Part shown: piece by piece, positions 33,964 through 43,841 of the stretch | Numbering within the stretch: position 1 is the stretch's first letter | Layout of the letters: every line of letters starts with the position of its first letter | Source of the DNA: Clostridia bacterium | GTDB lineage: Bacteria; Bacillota; Peptococcia; DRI-13; SM3-B62 | Length of the DNA stretch: 57,375 nucleotides | Assembly (NCBI GenBank): GCA_018433675.1 | Contig: JAHDQS010000044.1 | Location: forward strand, 1 to 57,375 | Direction: 5' to 3' | Made by a program: the position numbers and the translations under genes | The notes under the pieces: generated by a model | Database searches by the model: none | What the model was told of the DNA's origin: nothing | The model's input: only the letters and a program-made list of their open reading frames with translations

Positions 33964-34869
33964 ATGTCAAAAAATGTTACAACTATAAATGACACCGGTT
34001 CTGCCTTAAAAAAACGCAAAAAGATCTCCCGCTCATCTGAGATTTGGATGAGGATGAAAAGCAAAAAGTCTGCAATGATCGGATTGATAATATTTTCCTT
34101 ATTAATATTGGTTGCCTTATCTGCCGGGTTCTTGGTAGATTACCAAGATGATGTCGTAACTCCAAATATCCCGGAAAGGTTGCAAGGGCCGAGTATGGAA
34201 CATCCGTTCGGAACTGACAGTATTGGGCGGGATATTATGTCCAGGATGATTTACGGAGCACGTATATCCTTAGGCGTCGCTTTTGCAGCGGTTATTTTTC
34301 AGGTGATTGTGGGTACTCTAATCGGTGCGATATCAGGTTTCTACGGTGGTAAGGTTGATGATATACTTATGCGTATCAACGATGTTTTTGCATCAATACC
34401 AAACCTTCTATTAGCCATAACCATAGCGACTGCTCTTGGGCATAGTATCATCAATATGATAATAGCCATAGGGATTGCCGGTACTCCGTCGTTGGTCAGA
34501 ATAGTACGGGCTACCGTCATGTCTGTAAAAGACCAAGAGTTTGTGGAGGCAGGCAAAGCGCTGGGCGGAAATGACATGCAAATAATCGTATCTCATTTGA
34601 TTCCTAACTGTATTGCTCCAATTATTGTCCAGGGTACACTTAAAATTGCTACGGCAATTTTAGCCACCTCGAGCTTGAGCTTTTTGGGGATAGGAATTAA
34701 GCCTCCCACGCCTGAATGGGGTAATATGCTTTCGGGGGGACGGGAATTCTTGCGGAATGCACCTTATATAACGGTAATACCCGGATTAGCTATTGTGACA
34801 ACAATTCTTTCCATAAATTTGATGGGTGATGGATTACGTGATGCCCTCGATCCGAAATTAAAGCAGTAA
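33964..34869 (+). CDS. dppC: Peptide-type ABC transporter permease DppC
   Basis: 301 residues from ATG 33964 (AAGGAGG upstream; a longer reading runs back into dppB). N-terminal basic tail, then about six helices. HPFGTDSIGRDIMSRMIYGAR (residues about 80-100) and the EAA loop EFVEAGKALGGNDMQIIVSHLIPN (about 193-216) are typical of OppC/DppC. Confidence 0.93.
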   Translation: MSKNVTTINDTGSALKKRKKISRSSEIWMRMKSKKSAMIGLIIFSLLILVALSAGFLVDYQDDVVTPNIPERLQGPSMEHPFGTDSIGRDIMSRMIYGARISLGVAFAAVIFQVIVGTLIGAISGFYGGKVDDILMRINDVFASIPNLLLAITIATALGHSIINMIIAIGIAGTPSLVRIVRATVMSVKDQEFVEAGKALGGNDMQIIVSHLIPNCIAPIIVQGTLKIATAILATSSLSFLGIGIKPPTPEWGNMLSGGREFLRNAPYITVIPGLAIVTTILSINLMGDGLRDALDPKLKQ

Positions 34870-34888
34870 TGCCAAGAGGAGGTAAACC

Positions 34889-35890
34889 ATGAATACAAAA
34901 AATGATTTAATTCTGGATATTAATAACTTGGTAGTACATTACGAAACCGTGGAAGGGACTGTTCAAGCGGTCAATGGTATTGATATTCAGGTTCCTCACA
35001 AACATACGTTGGGGATCGTTGGTGAGACCGGGGCCGGCAAAACAACTACCGCACTTTCCATATTGCGCCTTATACCCGATCCTCCTGGGATAATAAAAGG
35101 TGGAGAGATTTTTTTAGAAGGCGAAGATATTCTGAAGATATCAGAAAAAAAGATGAGAAAAATTCGCGGACGCGATGTTGCAATGATATTCCAGGATCCC
35201 ATGACGAGTTTAAATCCGGTGCATACTGTAGGAGCCCAAATTGCAGAGGTAGTACAATTGCATGAAGGTTTGTCGCGCAGCGAGGCAATCAAGAGGGCTG
35301 GTGAGACATTGGAGATGGTCGGTATTCCTGCGGAAAGGTCTACAGAATACCCACACCAATTCTCAGGAGGTATGAAGCAAAGGGTTATTATAGCTATTGC
35401 CCTGGCTTGTAATCCTAAATTGTTGATTGCGGATGAGCCTACGACCGCCCTAGATGTTACAATACAGGCACAAGCACTCGAACTCATGAAGGATCTTAGG
35501 AACAGGCTGGGCATGTCGATGATCATGATAACCCATGACCTTGGCATAGTTGCTGAGGTGTGTGATGATGTAGCGGTCTTGTACGCCGGTAGGATTGTTG
35601 AAAGCGGCACTGTACGTGAGGTGTTCAAAAGTACTATGCATCCCTACACGGAAGGACTCTTTAATTCGTTGCCCGTGATTAACGATAAAGGGGCAAGAAT
35701 CAAGCCGATTCCCGGGTTAATGCCCGATCCTATTGAATTGCCGGAAGGTTGTGCATTTCATCCAAGATGTCCCTATGCTTTTGATAAATGCACAAAAGAA
35801 ACTCCCGAGCTGCGGTATTTTGGCGAAACCCACGGCGTTGCCTGTCACGCTTATGATCAAACGGGCTTTAAGCTGAAAAGGAGGGGTTGA
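34889..35890 (+). CDS. dppD: Peptide-type ABC transporter ATPase DppD
   Basis: 333 residues. Walker A GETGAGKTTT (residues about 48-57), Q-loop FQDPMTSLNPVH, signature FSGGMKQRV, Walker B LLIADEPTTALD and H-loop MITHDLG. The C-terminal oligopeptide-transporter extension has cysteines in GCAFHPRCPYAFDKCTKE, matching the Fe-S or Cys-rich tail of this family. Confidence 0.94.
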   Translation: MNTKNDLILDINNLVVHYETVEGTVQAVNGIDIQVPHKHTLGIVGETGAGKTTTALSILRLIPDPPGIIKGGEIFLEGEDILKISEKKMRKIRGRDVAMIFQDPMTSLNPVHTVGAQIAEVVQLHEGLSRSEAIKRAGETLEMVGIPAERSTEYPHQFSGGMKQRVIIAIALACNPKLLIADEPTTALDVTIQAQALELMKDLRNRLGMSMIMITHDLGIVAEVCDDVAVLYAGRIVESGTVREVFKSTMHPYTEGLFNSLPVINDKGARIKPIPGLMPDPIELPEGCAFHPRCPYAFDKCTKETPELRYFGETHGVACHAYDQTGFKLKRRG

Positions 35891-35892
35891 AT

Positions 35893-36840
35893 ATGGCTAA
35901 GGAGATATTACGAGTTAATAATCTTAAAAAGTACTTCAAAACAAAACGAGGACTTCTCCATGCCGTTGACGGGATAAACTTCTCAATAGAAGAAGGCAAA
36001 ACCCTTGGCTTGGTCGGTGAATCAGGCTGTGGGAAGTCGACTACCGGACGTCTTATTCTTCGTTTACTAGAGCCCACAGACGGAGAAGTGTTGTATAAAG
36101 GGAAAAACGTAACTACGGCGAACAAAAAAGAAATGCACGAGTTACGTAAGGAGATGCAGATCATTTTTCAAGATCCTTTTGCTTCTCTTAATCCGAGAAA
36201 GTCAATCTACGAGCTCATAAGCGAACCTTTACGTTGGTTTAAAGTTTACGATAATAAGGCTCAAACACTAAAAAAGGTTGAAAAACTGATGGAGACGGTT
36301 GGACTAGCTCAGCGTCTCATCAATTCTTATCCTCATGAGCTCGACGGCGGAAGGCGTCAGCGTATTGGGGTTGCCCGGGCTCTTGCTTTGGAACCGAAGC
36401 TTATCGTATGTGACGAACCGGTTTCCGCTCTTGATGTTTCGATACAGGCACAAATACTCAATTTGCTTGAGGATTTACAGAAGGAGATGGGACTTACCTA
36501 TCTGTTTATAACTCATGACCTCTCTGTTGTTAATTACTTTTCCGATGACATTGCCGTCATGTATCTTGGCAAGCTAGTCGAAAAAGCTCCGTCCATAGAG
36601 TTGTTCAAGAACCCCATGCATCCTTACACGCAAGCACTTCTTTCGGCGATTCCCAGTATAGACATTGATAACAAAAAAGAACGGATACTGCTCAAAGGCG
36701 AGATATCATCGCCAATCAATCCCCCCGAGGAATGTCGTTTTGCCAAGCGTTGCAATTATGTCCAGGACATTTGTCTTAAAGGACAGCCTGAATTGCGTGA
36801 GGTTTCACCGGGTCATTTTCTTTCTTGTGCCGTTATGTAA
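35893..36840 (+). CDS. dppF: Peptide-type ABC transporter ATPase DppF
   Basis: 315 residues from ATG 35893, 3 nt after the dppD stop and with AAAGGAGGGG upstream. Walker A GESGCGKST (about 46-54), Walker B LIVCDEPVSALD and H-loop FITHDLS are present. The signature reads LDGGRRQRIGV instead of the usual LSGGQRQR, with Asp for the conserved Ser and Arg for Gln, which might lower ATPase efficiency at one site. Confidence 0.93.
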   Translation: MAKEILRVNNLKKYFKTKRGLLHAVDGINFSIEEGKTLGLVGESGCGKSTTGRLILRLLEPTDGEVLYKGKNVTTANKKEMHELRKEMQIIFQDPFASLNPRKSIYELISEPLRWFKVYDNKAQTLKKVEKLMETVGLAQRLINSYPHELDGGRRQRIGVARALALEPKLIVCDEPVSALDVSIQAQILNLLEDLQKEMGLTYLFITHDLSVVNYFSDDIAVMYLGKLVEKAPSIELFKNPMHPYTQALLSAIPSIDIDNKKERILLKGEISSPINPPEECRFAKRCNYVQDICLKGQPELREVSPGHFLSCAVM

Positions 36841-36864
36841 TAATCTAAATATTTTTTATGGATT

Positions 36865-36921
36865 ACAACAATACCCCAGCAATACTTCATCGCTTATCAG
36901 GAAGATGCAGGGTATTGTTGT
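36865..36921 (+). terminator. Long-loop inverted repeat at the end of the dpp operon
   Basis: ACAACAATACCC (36865-36876) is exactly complementary to GGGTATTGTTGT (36910-36921), with a 33-nt loop. No clear T run follows, so terminator action is only probable. Confidence 0.45.
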
Positions 36922-37058
36922 ATATAAAAACAGAGCAATTCCTGTTGAAAATAGGACCATTCTTTGTTAAGTTGGAGAACAATTAATGATATGTTGTGAT
37001 ATAATATGTCGAAGATAAGACAAAAAAACCAGCTATTTGCGGAAAGAGATGTATTATT

Positions 37059-38324
37059 ATGGACAAAAACACTCTGTTGCTTGCGATAGCAAATAGAGCT
37101 AAAGTGACTTTTAGCTCTTTGAGACATAGAGATTTCAGGTATTACTGGATCGGACAGAGCATAAAGTGGATAGGAACCTGGATGCAACGTACAGCTCAGG
37201 TTTGGTTGGTGTATACGTTAACTGATTCTCCATTTGCTCTAGGCGTGCTCGGATTTTTTCAGTTTATGCCGATGCTGGTTTTTTCTTTATTTGCCGGCGT
37301 ATTGGTGGACCGGGTTTCCAAAAAAAAGCTTATTTTTATTACCCAGGCTGGATTTATGGTCCAGTCTATTGCTTTGTTTCTTTTGGTTTGGTCCGGTCGT
37401 GTTGAATACTGGCATGTCCTAGTTTTAATAGCTATCTTCGGTACCCTGCAAACAGTCGATATACCATCCCGTCAGTCTTGGTATTATGATTTGGTAGGGA
37501 AGGATGACCTTCCCAACGCCATTTCTCTCAACAGTACGGTCACGCAAATGTCTAAGTTTGTAGGGCCGATGCTGGCAGGCATTGTCATGGCAAAATACGG
37601 GATGGCATTCTGCTTTTTCTTAAATGGCGTTAGCTTCATCGCTGTTTTTGCCAGTCTTTTCTTTATAAAGGATCAAGGTGCTCCGAAACCTAAGGAGAAG
37701 AAGAGTATTAGCAATGAAATCATTGAAGGACTCAAACATATTACAGCGGATAATACCCTCCGCATAACCCTGATGATGATGATGGTTTTTTGTACATTTG
37801 CCATGAACATTCAAGTAATTGTTCCTGTCTTTGCCGATACAGTTTTGATGCGGGGAGTGAATGGGTACACGACCTTATTGTCGGCTATGGGTATTGGTGC
37901 TTTCGTCGGGGCAATTTATATGGCCAACAAGTCGTCCAAAGAGGTGAGAAGAGAGCAGATAGTCATAGATGCAATCGCTATTTCGGTTTTGCACTTCCTC
38001 ACTGCATACATAAGAGTTTATGCCATGAGCATAGTATTGTTATTTGTGATTGGGTTTTACAGCATTACCTTTCTTAATATGGCGAATTCCGTTATCCAGC
38101 TAAATATAGCTGATTCCTATCGGGGTCGGGTGATGAGTATTTATACTCTGGTAAATCAAGGTTCACATCCTCTCGGTAATCTTTTCGCCGGAACAGTAAT
38201 GGAGTACCAGGGGGCTGCGATGGGATTGGTCGGTTGTGGAATAATGACATTAGGCTTAACAGGGGTGATATTTATATTTACACCGATGAAGAAGTACTTT
38301 ATTAGAGAAAGTAAAGAATCATAG
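37059..38324 (+). CDS. MFS transporter, EntS-like exporter
   Basis: 421 residues, about 12 membrane helices. N-terminal RDFRYYWIGQSIKWIGTWMQRTAQVWLVY is typical of the MFS_3 (enterobactin exporter EntS-like) group. LVDRVSKKKLI is the loop between helices 2 and 3. Export of a metabolite or drug is likely. It has its own leader and is separated from the dpp operon by an inverted repeat. Confidence 0.88.
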   Translation: MDKNTLLLAIANRAKVTFSSLRHRDFRYYWIGQSIKWIGTWMQRTAQVWLVYTLTDSPFALGVLGFFQFMPMLVFSLFAGVLVDRVSKKKLIFITQAGFMVQSIALFLLVWSGRVEYWHVLVLIAIFGTLQTVDIPSRQSWYYDLVGKDDLPNAISLNSTVTQMSKFVGPMLAGIVMAKYGMAFCFFLNGVSFIAVFASLFFIKDQGAPKPKEKKSISNEIIEGLKHITADNTLRITLMMMMVFCTFAMNIQVIVPVFADTVLMRGVNGYTTLLSAMGIGAFVGAIYMANKSSKEVRREQIVIDAIAISVLHFLTAYIRVYAMSIVLLFVIGFYSITFLNMANSVIQLNIADSYRGRVMSIYTLVNQGSHPLGNLFAGTVMEYQGAAMGLVGCGIMTLGLTGVIFIFTPMKKYFIRESKES

Positions 38325-38350
38325 AACAGTGACATTCCAACGGTTAATCA

Positions 38351-38860
38351 TCATTGTTTTGTGATTTCCATGCCAATAAGCGTATTAAGGATACTAACAA
38401 TCCTGTTATTTAGTATTTCCCATTGCCAGGCCTGTTGATGTTTAGTTGTATTTTTGAGTGAATCAGTTGTCTCAATAATTTGGGTAATTATATTTTTTTT
38501 CTCAGTTTGACTTAATGACGTTTCCTGAAGATACTCTTTAATACTTAAGACCAGATTTAAAGAATTGTCGTCCGTATCTACTTGTTTGATACATTTTGTA
38601 AGGAATTCAATTGATGTTTTAAGTCCTTGAAGATACATTTCGCGATTTAAGGCTAAATCATCATTTGTTTTATTAAAGAACTTTATGTTTGTAAAAAGAC
38701 GGTATTCTTTAGAGCTTGGCACATAAATATTTTTCAAGGTATTATGCGTGTTTTGATGCCATATTTCAAAATGGATATTGTAACGAGATAATTCTTTGAG
38801 ATAAATTGCTGTTATGATGCTCAGCTTTAGTGCTTTTTTGCTTTGACTGTCCATGTTCAT
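38351..38860 (-). CDS. Hypothetical helical protein
   Basis: 169 residues from the ATG at 38860 (GGAGG 5 nt before it). Predicted all helix, without membrane segments. Parts such as LSIITAIYLKELSRYNIHFEIWHQNTHNTL recall small cytoplasmic proteins of unknown function. I do not recognise the family. It converges on the MFS gene. Confidence 0.65.
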   Translation of the reverse strand: MNMDSQSKKALKLSIITAIYLKELSRYNIHFEIWHQNTHNTLKNIYVPSSKEYRLFTNIKFFNKTNDDLALNREMYLQGLKTSIEFLTKCIKQVDTDDNSLNLVLSIKEYLQETSLSQTEKKNIITQIIETTDSLKNTTKHQQAWQWEILNNRIVSILNTLIGMEITKQ

Positions 38861-39105
38861 ACGTGCCTCCATTTTGCATTCAAACTATATCAAGAATAAT
38901 ATAACAATGTAGCTGTCTTAAGATTAAACCAAATTAAGTAAAAATAAAGTCAATATTGTCATTGTAGATGTAAATATGTTGTAAAGATAACAAACCCAGA
39001 AAATTACTATTACTCAGGTTAGAATAGTGTTATAATGTATTTCTGTAAGCTTATATCAAATTTTTATTATATTTAAATATGTAAAAACATGGTAAGGGGA
39101 TTAAC

Positions 39106-40494
39106 ATGTTAACAGTTGAAAAAATTGGCGGAACGTCAATGTCAATGTTTAAGGATGTGCTAAAAAATATTGTGCACTATCCTCATGAGAAAGAATTTAA
39201 ATATGGCAGGGTTTTTGTAGTATCGGCATATGGCGGTATTACTAATATGCTATTGGAAAATAAAAAAACTAAAGAAGCCGGCATCTATACAAAGTTCATC
39301 TTGCAGCAGGAGTATGAAAGTGCAATTGATGAATTGTTACAAAGGCTTATTAAAATAAACAATGAATTCTCCGATCTGGGTTTGGATTTAGAGGAAGCAA
39401 ATAGCTTCATAACAAAAAGGATAAGTAAGACAAAGGATTATCTGAGTAGTATGGCCGACGTTATAGCATCAGGTTATGTTGAGAGAAAAAGCATCAACTT
39501 GGCAGCCAGAGAAATACTTGCCTCTATTGGGGAAGCTCATTCGGCATACAATACCGTGAACATATTGCATAACAACGGTATCAACGCAAAGTTCGTGGAT
39601 TTGACGGGTTTCAGTGATCCGAGACATCTCACAATCGATGAAAGAATCATCAAATCTTTCGAATCAGTTGATGTTGAAAAAAGTATCATAGTTGCTACCG
39701 GTTATACTAAAGGCACGGAAGGCATCATGCGTGAATTTGACAGAGGTTATTCAGAGATTACATTTTCGAAAATTGCTGTTGTACTTAAGGCAGATGAGGC
39801 CATTATTCATAAAGAATTCCATTTGTCTTCCGCGGATCCGAACATCGTCGGGGTAGATCATACGAAGATAGTAGGATTCACAAATTACGATGTAACAGAT
39901 CAAATGGCAGATGTGGGAATGGAAGCCATTCATCCCAAAGCTTCAAAACCATTGGAAAATCTGGGGATTAATTTGCGAATCAAAAATACTTTTGACCCGC
40001 AACATCCGGGGACATTGATTACTAAGGACTATGTCGGTAAAGAATCAAAAATTGAAATCATTACAGGTTCGGATAAGGTTGTGGTTTGTGAAATATTTGA
40101 TTCAACAATGGTCGGTGAAGTCGGAGCCGATTTGAATATGATGAAAATACTTGAAAAGCATCATATCAGTTACATCATGAAGGCAACAAACGCCAATAGC
40201 ATTTCTGTAGTGCTCTGGGAAGACGATATTGATAAAAGCCTTGTCAGTGAGCTTAGTGACAATTTCAAAACGGTAACCATCAAAGAGGTTGCAATTATGT
40301 GTTTAATCGGATCAAATATATCAAAACCCGGTGTCCTGGCCAAAGCAGTAAATGTTCTGGCTAAGAACAGCATTAATGTGCTCTGTGTTTCACAGTCTTT
40401 GCGACAAGTTAATATACAGTTTGTAATTGAAAGAGAGAATTATAACAAAGCAATAATCTGTCTGAATGAAGAATTATGTTATAACGGTTATTAA
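39106..40494 (+). CDS. Aspartate kinase (Ask_Ect-like subfamily)
   Basis: 462 residues. It phosphorylates L-aspartate, the entry step to Lys/Thr/Met and ectoine. It begins VEKIGGTSMS (ATP site). RGYSEITFSKIAVVLKADEAIIHKEF (about 207-232) carries the kinase core. Two ACT-like regulatory segments follow, one ending with GSNISKPGVLAKAVNVLAKNSINVLCVSQS. The length and the extended insert (about 60-120) fit the ectoine-type aspartokinases. No ect genes are in view. Confidence 0.85.
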   Translation: MLTVEKIGGTSMSMFKDVLKNIVHYPHEKEFKYGRVFVVSAYGGITNMLLENKKTKEAGIYTKFILQQEYESAIDELLQRLIKINNEFSDLGLDLEEANSFITKRISKTKDYLSSMADVIASGYVERKSINLAAREILASIGEAHSAYNTVNILHNNGINAKFVDLTGFSDPRHLTIDERIIKSFESVDVEKSIIVATGYTKGTEGIMREFDRGYSEITFSKIAVVLKADEAIIHKEFHLSSADPNIVGVDHTKIVGFTNYDVTDQMADVGMEAIHPKASKPLENLGINLRIKNTFDPQHPGTLITKDYVGKESKIEIITGSDKVVVCEIFDSTMVGEVGADLNMMKILEKHHISYIMKATNANSISVVLWEDDIDKSLVSELSDNFKTVTIKEVAIMCLIGSNISKPGVLAKAVNVLAKNSINVLCVSQSLRQVNIQFVIERENYNKAIICLNEELCYNGY

Positions 40495-40530
40495 AACTGT
40501 GATAAAACAGTTAAAAGAGAGGATAGCGAG

Positions 40531-40563
40531 AAACCCCGTCATTTAAAAATGGCGGGGTTTTTT
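40531..40563 (+). terminator. Terminator of the aspartate kinase gene
   Basis: AAACCCCGTCATTT pairs with AAATGGCGGGGTTT, followed by TTT. Confidence 0.85.
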
Positions 40564-40659
40564 AGTCTTTTATGGTAAAATTAAAAGTGGCATAAGAAAA
40601 GTCCCTGAAATAAGAAAGGAAATGCAAGAAAACTCTAGCTGAAGAGGAAGTGTTATAAA

Positions 40660-41760
40660 ATGAAAAGTATTGATACGCCTTTAGTGGTTTTAGATAAGAA
40701 TAAATTGAAAAGAAATATTACCGAAATGGCTCAGTTTTCAAAAGAAGCAGGAGTTGATCTCCGCCCGCATATTAAAGCGCATAAAACAGCAGAGATAGCC
40801 TTATTACAAGTAGAAGCGGGAGCTAAAGGGATAACGGTAGCAAAACTAGGTGAAGCAGAGGAGATGGCAAAAGCCGGAATCAGAGATATATTTATTGCTT
40901 ATCAAATAATCGGAGAAGAAAAAATACAACGGGTTATGAATCTTATGCGTGTTGCCGACTTAACTTTAGCGGTAGATAGTGAAGTTGGAGTCGGCTATTT
41001 AAAGGATATGGCCGCAAAAGTCGAAAGACAAATCCCGGTTTTAATGGAAGTAGACACAGGATTGAATCGTTGCGGTGTTAAGCCCGGGTATGAGGCTATA
41101 GTTTTAGCTAAAAAAATAAGGCAAATACCTGGATTGATTTTTAAAGGTATATTTACTCATGCCGGGCATGCTTATGGCGCTTCTTCCCCGAGCCAGGTAG
41201 ATGAAATAGGGAGGCAAGAAGGCGAAATAATGGCAGATTTAGCAAGGATTTTGATTAAAGAAGGTATTCCGGTAGAAGTTGTATCAGTTGGTTCAACGCC
41301 AACTGTCAAGATATCAGGCAAAATTAATGGGGTAACGGAAATAAGACCGGGTAATTATGTTTTTTACGATGCTATGCAAGTAAGCTTAGGGGTCGTGCCG
41401 GTACAACGCTGTGCTTTGTCAATATATGCAACCGTGATAAGCAAGCCAACACAAAATAGAGTAATAATTGATGCGGGAAGTAAAACACTTTCTCTTGATA
41501 AGGGAGCCCATGGGAATGAAATGTTAAAAGGATTTGGGTTTATTAAAGGTTACCCACACCTGCTTTTAAGCCGTCTTTCAGAAGAACACGGCATAATTGA
41601 AGGCATGAAAAGTGAAAAGATGCCGGAGATTGGGGATGTACTGGAGATTATTCCAAACCACGCTTGTACTGCTGTTAATTTGACCGACTCTTTAGTAGTT
41701 TTTGATGAGAATAATAGAATAAACAATTGGCGAGTTAACGCCAGAGGGAAAGTTCAATAA
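40660..41760 (+). CDS. D-threonine aldolase / D-serine dehydratase-type PLP enzyme
   Basis: 366 residues, fold type III. The PLP-binding Lys is in RPHIKAHKTAEI (Lys39). DTGLNRCGVKPG (about 129-140) and VSVGSTPTVK (about 209-218) bind the cofactor phosphate. C-terminal HACTAVNL carries metal-binding His and Cys. Relatives cleave D-threonine to glycine and acetaldehyde or dehydrate D-serine. Nearby aspartate kinase and threonine ammonia-lyase genes hint at threonine metabolism but are not in one operon. Confidence 0.87.
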   Translation: MKSIDTPLVVLDKNKLKRNITEMAQFSKEAGVDLRPHIKAHKTAEIALLQVEAGAKGITVAKLGEAEEMAKAGIRDIFIAYQIIGEEKIQRVMNLMRVADLTLAVDSEVGVGYLKDMAAKVERQIPVLMEVDTGLNRCGVKPGYEAIVLAKKIRQIPGLIFKGIFTHAGHAYGASSPSQVDEIGRQEGEIMADLARILIKEGIPVEVVSVGSTPTVKISGKINGVTEIRPGNYVFYDAMQVSLGVVPVQRCALSIYATVISKPTQNRVIIDAGSKTLSLDKGAHGNEMLKGFGFIKGYPHLLLSRLSEEHGIIEGMKSEKMPEIGDVLEIIPNHACTAVNLTDSLVVFDENNRINNWRVNARGKVQ

Positions 41761-41792
41761 CAAAAGACCTGGGCAGGGGGAGGAGAAAAAAG

Positions 41793-43766
41793 ATGGCTGG
41801 TTGGATCATAAGCTTCATGTTGTTGCTGCTTGTTGGCATATTGCTCCGGAGGGGACTTAAAGGAAAAATAAGTCTGCGGTTGCAATATGTTCTACTTGCC
41901 GTTGTTTTGATTATTGCCCTTGCGGTGGGTTGCACCTTCACGAGTGGAAAAGCAAATCTTGATGCCAACGCCTCCCTGCGGGGTGAGTACTTCGATTTCG
42001 CCGTACGCAACCGCCTTGACTATGTGCCCTTTTTTGAGGAGAATGATGCGCCCACGGATATCGCCGAATATCTTTTTTACGCATTTGCGATAAACCTTGA
42101 CAACTGGGGCGACGACAAGGGCACCATGACCCGCGATTATGTAGAAAAGGTCATCCGTGACCACTTTGAGGTAGGGGATATCACTCCTGCATCCATATCC
42201 ATAAACAAGCATTGGAAATATGACGGCGTGAAATACACAGCCGTTCCCGTGGGCATAAACGATAAACCAATTTACGTACTCAAAAATTTTGAAAGTGCTG
42301 TCGAAAATAGCCTCACCATATACGCTGTTACCATGGATTACTGCGTGACCAAGGAATATCCTCTAAATGCCGAACAGCGGCAGGAGATTCGCGCCGCTGT
42401 CGTCGCGGGCGATTATGGTGCGCTGATCGCAGTTCGGACGGAATCTTTCCGCTATTATGTGGACGAAACCACCGAAGAGCCTGTTTTTATTTCCCACTCG
42501 GCGTCGCGTCCTCTTTCTGATTATATTAAAACCGCCGTGCGGATGAATTACCGCCACATAGGATGGGACAGCTATACGATGGACGAGGAGAGGATAGGGT
42601 TTGTCGCCAACGCACTCATTAGCGCACTGCCTGAAATACTTGACCAGGCGGCGGTTCGAATTGACAACGAGGGCATTGTCCGCGATTACTGGGAGCAGGA
42701 ATCCTGCATCGAGCTTGTCTTTGAAGGGAATGCCGAACTGACATATACTCTTCTTGGCGATATCAGGCGCTCCTATCCGTGCGACAGGATGCTTGTCTGT
42801 TTAACAAAGAGCAAAGACCTTCTCTTTCTCTCCAAGAACGGAGTCTATACCCATACGATAGGACCGCTTGACGCCGAGGTTCTTAAGCCCGTTTACGACT
42901 GGCTGTACGGCATGGAATTTGTTTGTTACATGGGGCCGGACAGAGCGGAAATCCTAGGTCAAAAGATTACCGTACACAGAAATGCAGATTTGGACCGGCT
43001 TTCTTCCGGGTACGATATGAGGTCGCTCGGATCCGCCATGAGTCGCAGCTTGGCTTTCTGTCAAGCAGCGCATTTTCGGTGGTACGAGCTGATTGATAAT
43101 CTGGTCACAGACGGATTCAAGGCAGAAATTCAAAAATGGAATAATAACAGGGCTTCGGAAGCGATTGACCTTATGCAGTTTTGGAGAATCACCGGCGTGG
43201 CCTTCCCCGCTTCCGTTTCGGAGCCGGTCTTTTTGGCCACAGACCCCAGCCGCCTCGGTGTGACGCTTGGGCTTGACGAAAACACGACGGTGGAAATCGA
43301 GCTGACGGAAGGCTCCGACGGCAGGTTCCTGATAGACAGTTTCAAGGTCGCGGCAAGGGGCAGATTTGAGAGGTGGGAATTGAGTACGCTTGGGAACCTT
43401 GGATTCGGATACGGTCTTGAGGACTATGAAGCGCTTTCGACGGATCAAATTAAAAGTATCTTTGCGCCGGGCGCCACTCCTGACGGAGCCCCCGCGTTTA
43501 TGCCCAACGACGCGCAGCGTGCGGAGCTTTCGGCGCATGGCATGACCGAGGCTCAAAGCGGTGTCCTCGGAAACCTCGGGTATAGCTATGAAGAAATGTT
43601 GAAGCTGTCATCAGAGGAATTTAGTTTCATATTTCCAAACACCGAGTTGTGGGAGAAGCTTGCGGCAAAAGGATATGATACGAAAGTTCTGCGAAGACCC
43701 GAAGCGCTTCAGCATGCCGGGTACCAAAATTTTAAGGCCTTAATCCGGGAAGCGCTGTCGAGATAA
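41793..43766 (+). CDS. Large membrane-anchored hypothetical protein
   Basis: 657 residues. Two N-terminal hydrophobic helices (residues about 4-18 and 30-48), then a long outside part without recognised domains. The end carries two tandem short units, GNLGFGYGLEDYEALSTDQ and GNLGYSYEEMLKLSSEEF, each about 20 residues and each followed by FAPG or IFPN. Codon use is clearly more GC-rich than in its neighbours, suggesting acquisition. Its C-terminal motif recurs in the next gene. Confidence 0.7.
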   Translation: MAGWIISFMLLLLVGILLRRGLKGKISLRLQYVLLAVVLIIALAVGCTFTSGKANLDANASLRGEYFDFAVRNRLDYVPFFEENDAPTDIAEYLFYAFAINLDNWGDDKGTMTRDYVEKVIRDHFEVGDITPASISINKHWKYDGVKYTAVPVGINDKPIYVLKNFESAVENSLTIYAVTMDYCVTKEYPLNAEQRQEIRAAVVAGDYGALIAVRTESFRYYVDETTEEPVFISHSASRPLSDYIKTAVRMNYRHIGWDSYTMDEERIGFVANALISALPEILDQAAVRIDNEGIVRDYWEQESCIELVFEGNAELTYTLLGDIRRSYPCDRMLVCLTKSKDLLFLSKNGVYTHTIGPLDAEVLKPVYDWLYGMEFVCYMGPDRAEILGQKITVHRNADLDRLSSGYDMRSLGSAMSRSLAFCQAAHFRWYELIDNLVTDGFKAEIQKWNNNRASEAIDLMQFWRITGVAFPASVSEPVFLATDPSRLGVTLGLDENTTVEIELTEGSDGRFLIDSFKVAARGRFERWELSTLGNLGFGYGLEDYEALSTDQIKSIFAPGATPDGAPAFMPNDAQRAELSAHGMTEAQSGVLGNLGYSYEEMLKLSSEEFSFIFPNTELWEKLAAKGYDTKVLRRPEALQHAGYQNFKALIREALSR

Positions 43767-43841
43767 AAACAAAAGGTCAAACATGAGAATTCCAAGTAGA
43801 TTTGGAGAATTGTAAATATGTCTTAAACAAGGGGTGAAGAA

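Noticed and set aside
42954-43556. Long minus-strand ORF opposite the 657-residue protein
   Set aside because: It is a shadow of GC-rich coding sequence; no start signals, and the product is Arg/Pro-rich without motifs.
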